Assembly (NCBI GenBank): GCA_005879095.1 | Contig: VBLM01000652.1 | Coordinates: 1-9,783 of the forward strand | Reading direction: 5' to 3' | DNA length: 9,783 bases | DNA from: Deltaproteobacteria bacterium | GTDB lineage: Bacteria; Myxococcota; Myxococcia; Myxococcales; 40CM-4-68-19 | In this document: in pieces, positions 1 to 4,519 of the stretch | How the letters are laid out: every line of letters begins with the position of its first letter | How positions within the stretch are numbered: the stretch's first letter is position 1 | The notes under the pieces: generated by a model | Told to the model about the DNA's origin: nothing | Seen by the model: the letters and a program-made list of their open reading frames with translations, nothing else | Databases searched by the model: none | Made by a program: the position numbers and the translations under genes

Positions 1-187
1 AGTGCTGGCCGGCGCCGCAGACCCCGTCCTCGCTGCAGGCTGCCGAGCCGATGCAGAAGCCGCTGTTGGCGCAGCGCCCGGCGACGCATTTCTGTGGCGA
101 CGGGCAGTCGCTGTTGTCGCCGCACGGGCGTTCGCCGAGGCCGTGGGAACAGCCGAGGACGAGCGCGATGAGCAGCAGGCGGCGCAC
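1..187 (-). CDS. Cys-rich putative lipoprotein (3' end outside window)
   Basis: Reading the minus strand from a GTG at 187 gives an open frame of 62 codons that runs off the left edge. It begins VRRLLLIALVLGCSHGLG, which is two arginines, a short hydrophobic stretch and a lipobox (V-L-G-C, lipidated Cys at residue 13). This is a type II signal peptide. Ser at +2 fits outer-membrane sorting by the E. coli rule. The visible mature part is Cys-rich: Cys at 22, 28, 34, 39, 45, 51 and 57, roughly every six residues, with a DCP..QKC..GRC pattern like the small disulfide-rich modules of myxobacterial surface proteins. A GAGG sits just upstream of the GTG, with short spacing. It starts 11 nt after the Hsp33 stop, so it is probably the last visible gene of the operon. 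The function is unknown. The signal peptide is clear; the family assignment is inference. Confidence 0.72.
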   Translation of the reverse strand, partial: MRRLLLIALVLGCSHGLGERPCGDNSDCPSPQKCVAGRCANSGFCIGSAACSEDGVCGAGQH

Positions 188-198
188 GATCCTCGATT

Positions 199-1026
199 TT
201 ATCGCGAGGCCAGCCTCAACAGCTCATCGGCTTCGATACGATAACTGGCGGAGCAGAAGTCGCAGGTGAGGTCGGCGCCGGCGTCCTTTTCGGCCATGTC
301 CCGGAGCTCGGCGGGTCCCAAGGTCTTGAGCGCATTGATCACCCGGTCGCGGGAGCAGCGGCAGGCAAAATGCGGCGTGATTTCGCTGATCAAGCGCAGC
401 GGTCCGAATGGGAGCCGTGCTGCCAGCGCATACGCGTCGTTCGCCATTGCCTCACGGAGAATGCGCTGGCGCATCGGTTTGCCGAACGCCCTCACGTTCT
501 CGGAGTCGTCTTCGCTGAGCGGCGCGAGCAGGACGCCGGCGGGGATCGGTTCGCCGTCGCGCAGCAGGACTTCCAGCGCCATCTCGCCGCCCGCAGCGCG
601 ATCGTTGCGCAGGAAGAGCGTCAACGCCGCGCCGATGTCGGCGCCCGCGAAAGGAAATGCGGCCCGGTCCGCGTGCGCGCGCAGGATCGAAATGCGGCCG
701 GCGCGTTCGTCGTGCGGCGAGGCGAGAATCGGCCGCGCGTCGAATCTGCCGGAGGGAGCGCCGAGGTCCGCGACCCGTACCAGCCCGCGCACGGCACCAT
801 CCGGCTCGGCGTCGACGAGCAGCCCGCGCAGAGGCCCGTTGCACTCGAGCTGCACGTCGACGCGCGTCTGATCGTGTCCCGCGAGAAGAAGCGCGCCGGT
901 CATGGCCTGCGCCAGCGCTGCCGCACTCCCGGCCGCGAGCTGGTGCCGCCGTGCCGCTTCCAACGCCGGCTCTCGCGCGACGCAGACCAGCACGCGCATT
1001 CCGGGAGCATCGAAGACGAGCAGCAC
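199..1026 (-). CDS. hslO: Hsp33 redox-regulated holdase chaperone
   Basis: The product is 275 aa, slightly shorter than E. coli Hsp33. Hsp33 is a cytoplasmic ATP-independent holdase activated by oxidative unfolding of a C-terminal zinc centre. The switch is intact: C222-R-C224 and C255-x-x-C258, with the same 31-residue gap between the second and third Cys as E. coli. The flanking sequence also matches the family (CSRDRVINALKTLGPAEL; CDFC). The N-terminal half shows the family pattern V..QL.C.GPLRGLLVDAE...RG.VRV. The centre (about 95-150) is diverged and lacks the usual GEIGEDFAYYL-like text. The start is GTG at 1026, directly after the in-frame TGA of the epimerase gene, so no start further upstream is possible in this frame; M10 is a less likely alternative. 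No strong Shine-Dalgarno is visible, which fits coupled re-initiation. Confidence 0.95.
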   Translation of the reverse strand: MLLVFDAPGMRVLVCVAREPALEAARRHQLAAGSAAALAQAMTGALLLAGHDQTRVDVQLECNGPLRGLLVDAEPDGAVRGLVRVADLGAPSGRFDARPILASPHDERAGRISILRAHADRAAFPFAGADIGAALTLFLRNDRAAGGEMALEVLLRDGEPIPAGVLLAPLSEDDSENVRAFGKPMRQRILREAMANDAYALAARLPFGPLRLISEITPHFACRCSRDRVINALKTLGPAELRDMAEKDAGADLTCDFCSASYRIEADELLRLASR

Positions 1027-1971
1027 TCAGGCCGCGCCCTGCACGCGTGGCGGCACCTCGCCGAGCACGCTGCGGATGGTCTCGCGCAGCGTGTACGAAG
1101 GCCGGAAGCCGAGCTCCTTCTCCGCGCGCGAACCGTCGACGGTGCAGAGGAACTGCAGGTGATCGAGCTCGGCGGAAGGAAATCCCGCCAGCCGATACTG
1201 GAACAGCTTGCCGAGCAGGGGCCGCGCGATCAGGTGCGGCACCGGGATCGGCGTGCGCCCCAGCTCGCGCAGCACGGCGCTGAGCGGCAGCTCGCCGGGA
1301 CCGACGACATTATAGATGCCGCGCACACCCGGCTTGAGCGCCAGCGCGAGAGCGCGTGCCGCGTCCTCCTCGTGGATCAGCTGCACCATCGGGTCGAATC
1401 CGGCCAGCGTCCACGGCCGCTGCAATCTCAGGTAAGTGCCCGGGGCGTTCCTGACCGTCGGTCCGACGATGTGCACCGGCCGCACGATCACCGTCTCCAG
1501 CGACGGCTGCTTCCACATGTACTGCTGCGCGTACATGTCGACCTCGACCAGGTCGCGGATGTCGGGAAAGCGTTGCGAGCCGAGCAGCGGCGACTCCTCG
1601 GTGAGGAAATTGTCGTTCTCCGGCTGCGGGCCATAGACGGAGGTGCTGCTCAGGACGACCACCTTGGCAACCCCGTACTTCGCCGCGAACTGCAGTACCG
1701 CCTTGGTCCCCAGCACGTTGAAGCTGTGGTGCTCGTGCTGCGACAGGCGAGGGTCATGGATGATGGCCATGTGGATGATGGCCTTCACCTCGCCGCGGCG
1801 GAAGAGGTCCTCGACCCTGCGCTTGCGGATATCGAGGTGGTGCACCTCGAGGTCCTTGGGCGCACCGGGAAATGGCCGCCGATCGAGCCCGATCACTTTT
1901 TCGGTCCGGTGCAGCTGCTTGGCCAGCGCCCTCCCAAGGTTCCCGCTAATACCGGTAATGAGGACACTCAT
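1027..1971 (-). CDS. Extended-SDR NAD-dependent epimerase/dehydratase-like protein
   Basis: The product is 314 aa. The N-terminus MSVLITGISGNLG holds the Rossmann glycine motif TGxxGxxG (residues 6-13). D30 at the end of beta-2 favours NAD(H) over NADP(H). SSTSVYG (108-114) is the usual extended-SDR strand with the catalytic Ser/Thr, followed by RPVHIVGP (164-171) and a C-terminal substrate-binding part ending with the LGF.P..L.E.I pattern. The active-site segment reads DMYAQQYMWK (145-154). Y147 is present but position +4 is Tyr (Y151), not the Lys of YxxxK, so it may be an atypical SDR. The family acts on nucleotide sugars or similar carbonyl substrates; the substrate here is unknown. ATG at 1971 is chosen because the Rossmann strand begins at once. 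A GTG at 1980 is in frame but lies inside the inserted terminal repeat. The gene was probably coupled to the upstream acyltransferase before the insertion. Confidence 0.9.
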   Translation of the reverse strand: MSVLITGISGNLGRALAKQLHRTEKVIGLDRRPFPGAPKDLEVHHLDIRKRRVEDLFRRGEVKAIIHMAIIHDPRLSQHEHHSFNVLGTKAVLQFAAKYGVAKVVVLSSTSVYGPQPENDNFLTEESPLLGSQRFPDIRDLVEVDMYAQQYMWKQPSLETVIVRPVHIVGPTVRNAPGTYLRLQRPWTLAGFDPMVQLIHEEDAARALALALKPGVRGIYNVVGPGELPLSAVLRELGRTPIPVPHLIARPLLGKLFQYRLAGFPSAELDHLQFLCTVDGSRAEKELGFRPSYTLRETIRSVLGEVPPRVQGAA

Positions 1972-2009
1972 TGGGGACACCTTCCGGGGACACCTTCCGG
2001 GGACACCTT
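1971..2009 (+). repeat. Left terminal inverted repeat, three tandem 13-bp units
   Basis: TT followed by GGGGACACCTTCC at 1973-1985, the same 13-mer at 1986-1998, and GGGGACACCTT at 1999-2009. This is the exact reverse complement of 2714-2752 over all 39 positions. In the adjacent epimerase codons a GGACAC at 1962-1967 lies exactly 13 bp before the GGACAC of the first unit, so a degenerate fourth unit or a sequence-related target is possible. Confidence 0.95.
1980..1985 (-). promoter_or_regulatory. Shine-Dalgarno-like GGAAGG supplied by the mobile element
   Basis: On the minus strand GGAAGG precedes the epimerase ATG (1971-1969) by 8 nt. The whole site lies in the element's terminal repeat (units read GGAAGGTGTCCCC on this strand), so the insertion brought its own ribosome-binding-like sequence for the downstream gene. 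The match to GGAGG is imperfect and use is inferred. Confidence 0.45.
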
Positions 2010-2055
2010 ACCGCCGCGTCCGAGCGATGTCAGACCCCTGTTGTATGCCTGCGTC

Positions 2056-2712
2056 ATGCCAAGAACCGCTCGAGTCGTCGTCCCCGGTCTTCCTCACCAC
2101 GTCACCCAGCGCGGCAACCGCCGCATGCGCACCTTTTTCTGCGCCGAGGATTACGCGCGCTATCGGACGGTGATGTCCGAATCCTGTGTGCGTTATGGCG
2201 TGGAGATCTGGGCCTATTGCCTGATGCCGAATCATGGGCACCTGGTCGCGGTTCCGGAATCGCCGGAAGCGCTGCGCGAAGCGATCGGCGAGGCGCACAA
2301 GAAATACACGCGCGAAATCAACAAGCGTGAGGGTTGGCGCGGCCATCTTTGGCAGGGGCGCTTTGCGTCGTACCCGATGGACGAACGGCACACGATTGCC
2401 GCGGCCAAATACATCGAGTTGAACCCCGTGCGGGCTGGTCTCGTCTCGTCAGCCGCCGAGCATGAATGGAGCAGCGCTCGCGCACATCTCTTCGGGTGTG
2501 ACGACGAGCTCGTGCGCGTCGCGCCGCTGCTGGCGCGCGTCGAGGACTGGGGCCGCTTCGTCGGGCAGGCCATCGAGCCGGAAATGCTCGACGCGCTGCG
2601 GAGACATATGGCGAGCGGCTTGCCCCTCGGCGACGAGGCGTTCTTGAAAGAGGTGGAAGAACGTGTGGGACGCGTTGTGGCACCGCGGGAAGCTGTTTGT
2701 GCGGTGGCCTGA
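2056..2712 (+). CDS. REP-associated-type tyrosine transposase (Y1_Tnp, RAYT-like)
   Basis: The product is 218 aa, a usual length for RAYT-type proteins. It starts MPRTARVVVPGLPHHVTQRGN, the family's N-terminal pattern. The HUH metal-binding motif is MPNHGHLV (H60, H62; the middle residue is Gly rather than the commoner Val or Tyr). The nucleophile is probably Y119 in AAKYIELNPVRAGLV. GHLWQGRF (97-103) and the C-terminal GLPLGDEAFLKEVEERVGR are also family hallmarks. Such enzymes cut and rejoin single-stranded DNA through a phosphotyrosine and move REP-like repeats. ATG 2056 is chosen because homology begins there. The same frame is open far upstream across epimerase and hslO, but that is antisense read-through. 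No clear Shine-Dalgarno is seen. The TGA (2710-2712) is one base before the right repeat. Confidence 0.93.
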   Translation: MPRTARVVVPGLPHHVTQRGNRRMRTFFCAEDYARYRTVMSESCVRYGVEIWAYCLMPNHGHLVAVPESPEALREAIGEAHKKYTREINKREGWRGHLWQGRFASYPMDERHTIAAAKYIELNPVRAGLVSSAAEHEWSSARAHLFGCDDELVRVAPLLARVEDWGRFVGQAIEPEMLDALRRHMASGLPLGDEAFLKEVEERVGRVVAPREAVCAVA

Positions 2713-2713
2713 G

Positions 2714-2752
2714 AAGGTGTCCCCGGAAGGTGTCCCCGGAAGGTGTCCCCAA
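2714..2752 (-). repeat. Right terminal inverted repeat, three tandem 13-bp units
   Basis: AAGGTGTCCCC (2714-2724), then GGAAGGTGTCCCC at 2725-2737 and at 2738-2750, then AA. It is a perfect 39-bp inverted copy of 1971-2009. It begins one base after the transposase TGA and ends at the last base before the acyltransferase TAG codon. A single end does not itself form a strong hairpin, unlike a classical REP; the two ends can pair with each other. Confidence 0.95.
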
Positions 2753-3640
2753 CTAGAAGATTCCTTTCCGGGAGTCGAGGCCGCGTTGCAGCAGGGAGTG
2801 GACGGCGGACTTGACGTCGCGCACCTTGCGCTCCAGTTCGGTGTCGTCGTCTTCGTGGGTGCCGGAGAAGCGCATCGGCGGGCCGAACCAGAGGTGGTAC
2901 TTGACCGGCAGCGGCAGAGGGACGCCGGTCAGGGTGATGGGAAGCGCCGGGAGCCGCAGCAGTTTCGCCCCGGCCTTGAAGTCGAAGAGCGCCGGCGCCT
3001 GCTCCTCGGCGCCGACCACGCCCACCGGGACGATCGGCGTATTCGTCTCCAGCGCGAGCCGCATGAATCCGATTCCGAATTCCTGCAGCTGGTACTTCTT
3101 GTCGAAGGTCTTGTTCAAGCCGCGCACACCCTCGGGAAAGACCATGATTGTCTCGCCCGCCGCCAGCAGGCGCCGGCAGTTCTGCGGCGTGCCCACCACC
3201 TGGCCGATGCGGGCGAAGAACGGCGCCACGAACGGCAGCGTCGGCGCCCACTTTTCCACCATCGCGCGGGCCACGCGGGGCGGCTCCGCCTCGACCAGCA
3301 TCGAGAGGCCGATCATCAGCGCGTCGAGCGGCAACTGCCCGGAGTGATTGGCGATCAGCATCACCCGGCCGGCCGGCACCTGCTCGATTCCGTGCGTCTG
3401 CACCCGGAAGTAGCGCTTGTACAGCCAGAGCGCCGGGGCGATGGCTGCCTTGGCGAACTCCAGCTCCATGCCGAACGGATCGACGCCGTATTCGTTCTGC
3501 GGCGCGATCAGCCTCGCCAGCCGTGCCTCCAACTCGGGCCCGCCCTGCGCGAGCGTCCACTTCTCCATCGCACCGCGCAGCCGGCCGAAAAGGCCGCGCG
3601 GCCTGTCGCGCTCGTAGTGGACCAGCGCCTGCGATTCCAT
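2753..3640 (-). CDS. PlsC/LPLAT-family acyltransferase (MGAT-like subgroup)
   Basis: The product is 295 aa. The acyltransferase core starts after a short amphipathic N-terminus. LIANHSGQLPLDA (95-107) holds the catalytic His99 and Asp106 with six residues between them, instead of four in the classical HX4D; this spacing is known from MGAT/DAGAT-like LPLATs. MVFPEGVRG (167-174) is the acyl-acceptor phosphate or substrate loop, and IVPVG (203-207) is the fourth family block. YGVDPFGM (51-58) also recurs in this subgroup. The likely role is transfer of a fatty acyl chain onto a glycerolipid or other alcohol at the inner membrane; the substrate is unknown. ATG 3640 is the first start after the in-frame TAA of the deacetylase gene 27 nt upstream. 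The TAG stop touches the inserted element. Confidence 0.9.
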   Translation of the reverse strand: MESQALVHYERDRPRGLFGRLRGAMEKWTLAQGGPELEARLARLIAPQNEYGVDPFGMELEFAKAAIAPALWLYKRYFRVQTHGIEQVPAGRVMLIANHSGQLPLDALMIGLSMLVEAEPPRVARAMVEKWAPTLPFVAPFFARIGQVVGTPQNCRRLLAAGETIMVFPEGVRGLNKTFDKKYQLQEFGIGFMRLALETNTPIVPVGVVGAEEQAPALFDFKAGAKLLRLPALPITLTGVPLPLPVKYHLWFGPPMRFSGTHEDDDTELERKVRDVKSAVHSLLQRGLDSRKGIF

Positions 3641-3667
3641 CGGGAGGGCTGTAGCGCCATCAACTGC

Positions 3668-4519
3668 TTACGGCAAGAGATTGCGGGCGGCTTGTTCGAG
3701 CGTGCAGGGCTCGCCCGGCAGCGAAGAAAGCGACGCTCGTAGCCGGCGCAGCTTTTCCGCCACCGGCATCCGCAGACCCGGCTGGGCCGCGGCGAGTTGC
3801 GGCGGAACGTCGCTGGCGTCGAGCAGATCGATCCCGTGCAGCTCGAGGTTGAAATGCCCGCCCGCCGCGCCGAACCGCGCCAGACGGGGCATCGCCAGAA
3901 CGGTGGTTCCGATCACCGGCGCGCGCAACACGGGCGTCGTCGCGATCGGCAGCTCGCGCAAGCCGCGGCGAAGGTGCGGACCCCGCCGCGCGAACAACTG
4001 CCCGGGCGAGCCGAGGATCGAATCGCTCCTGCGTCCATGGACGGCGTAGAGCGCGAGCGCCGCCGCCTTCGCCGCGTAATACGCCGGGCTCGGCAGGAGC
4101 GACGAGTCGTACAGGTAGCCGCGCTCGCGGACGAGGTCGATCAAAGCGGGCGAAATCGTGTACCCCGGCGCGCGAAAGCCGCGCGGCTTCGGCACGCCGG
4201 TGGCCGCCAGCGCCTCCTCGCACTGAGCGAGGTCGGAAGCGATCCTGGCCTGGTCCCAGCGCGACATCGCGTAGTCATGCGCGAACGAATGCGATCCGAT
4301 CTCGTGCCGGCCCTGCAGCGAGCCGCGAGGGTAGTACTGCAGCTCGCGGCCGATGACGAAGAACGTCGCGGACAGCTTCAACGAATCGAACAGCTCGGCG
4401 AACCGCGCCAGCGCGACTTCCGGCACCACGCGCAGCCAGCGGTCTTCAAGAAGCGGCAACCCGTGGATGGCCGCGTAGCAACCGAGCCCGTCGAGATCGA
4501 CGCTCACGCTCCAGATCAT
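3668..4519 (-). CDS. NodB-like polysaccharide deacetylase
   Basis: The product is 283 aa, a carbohydrate esterase family 4-type fold that removes N- or O-acetyl groups using a divalent metal. The motifs are in order: SVDLDGLG (6-13; Asp8 and Asp10 for base and metal), SHSFAHD (76-82; H77 and H81 metal ligands), RAPGYT (116-121), and ELHGID (226-231; H228 as catalytic His). No signal peptide is visible, so it is predicted cytoplasmic, unlike many secreted chitin or peptidoglycan deacetylases. It may act on a lipid-linked or nucleotide-linked sugar precursor, which is inference. The start ATG at 4519 overlaps the upstream TPR gene's TGA as ATGA, a classical coupled junction, and homology begins at residue 4. 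The frame is open upstream into the TPR gene but carries no deacetylase-like sequence there. Confidence 0.92.
   Translation of the reverse strand: MIWSVSVDLDGLGCYAAIHGLPLLEDRWLRVVPEVALARFAELFDSLKLSATFFVIGRELQYYPRGSLQGRHEIGSHSFAHDYAMSRWDQARIASDLAQCEEALAATGVPKPRGFRAPGYTISPALIDLVRERGYLYDSSLLPSPAYYAAKAAALALYAVHGRRSDSILGSPGQLFARRGPHLRRGLRELPIATTPVLRAPVIGTTVLAMPRLARFGAAGGHFNLELHGIDLLDASDVPPQLAAAQPGLRMPVAEKLRRLRASLSSLPGEPCTLEQAARNLLP

Larger units (their letters stand above)
1971..2752 (+). mobile_element. 782-bp Y1/HUH-transposase element with 39-bp triple-unit inverted repeats
   Basis: The element consists of a left inverted repeat (1971-2009), a 46-nt leader (2010-2055), a transposase gene (2056-2712) and a right inverted repeat (2714-2752). 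It lies opposite to the surrounding minus-strand operon, exactly between the acyltransferase stop codon (2755-2753) and the second base of the epimerase start codon. No target-site duplication is visible, which agrees with the single-strand chemistry of HUH (IS200/IS605-type) transposases. Removing 1971-2752 leaves, on the minus strand, TTC TAG followed by TGAGTGTCC, so TAGTG would let the epimerase start with GTG sharing a base with the stop. The outer border is ambiguous by the terminal TT/AA. The transposase frame is intact and the repeats are identical, suggesting a recent insertion. Confidence 0.88.

Noticed and set aside
1971..2009. CRISPR-like array, because of three tandem direct units
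   Set aside because: The units are contiguous 13-mers with no spacers, and the array is inverted at the other end of a transposase gene.
2029..2038. GTCAGACCCC in the element leader, resembling motifs I associate with other transposase-linked repeats
   Set aside because: There is only one short copy with no partner in the window, and the resemblance is from memory and could not be checked.
370..2055. A long upstream extension of the transposase frame across hslO and the epimerase gene
   Set aside because: Family homology starts at ATG 2056, within the element. The upstream part is antisense to two recognised genes and lies outside the left repeat.
2232..3560. A 442-codon minus-strand frame spanning acyltransferase and transposase
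   Set aside because: It is the shifted frame of the acyltransferase gene joined to antisense of the transposase. The Arg/Ala/Gly-rich translation has no recognisable motif.
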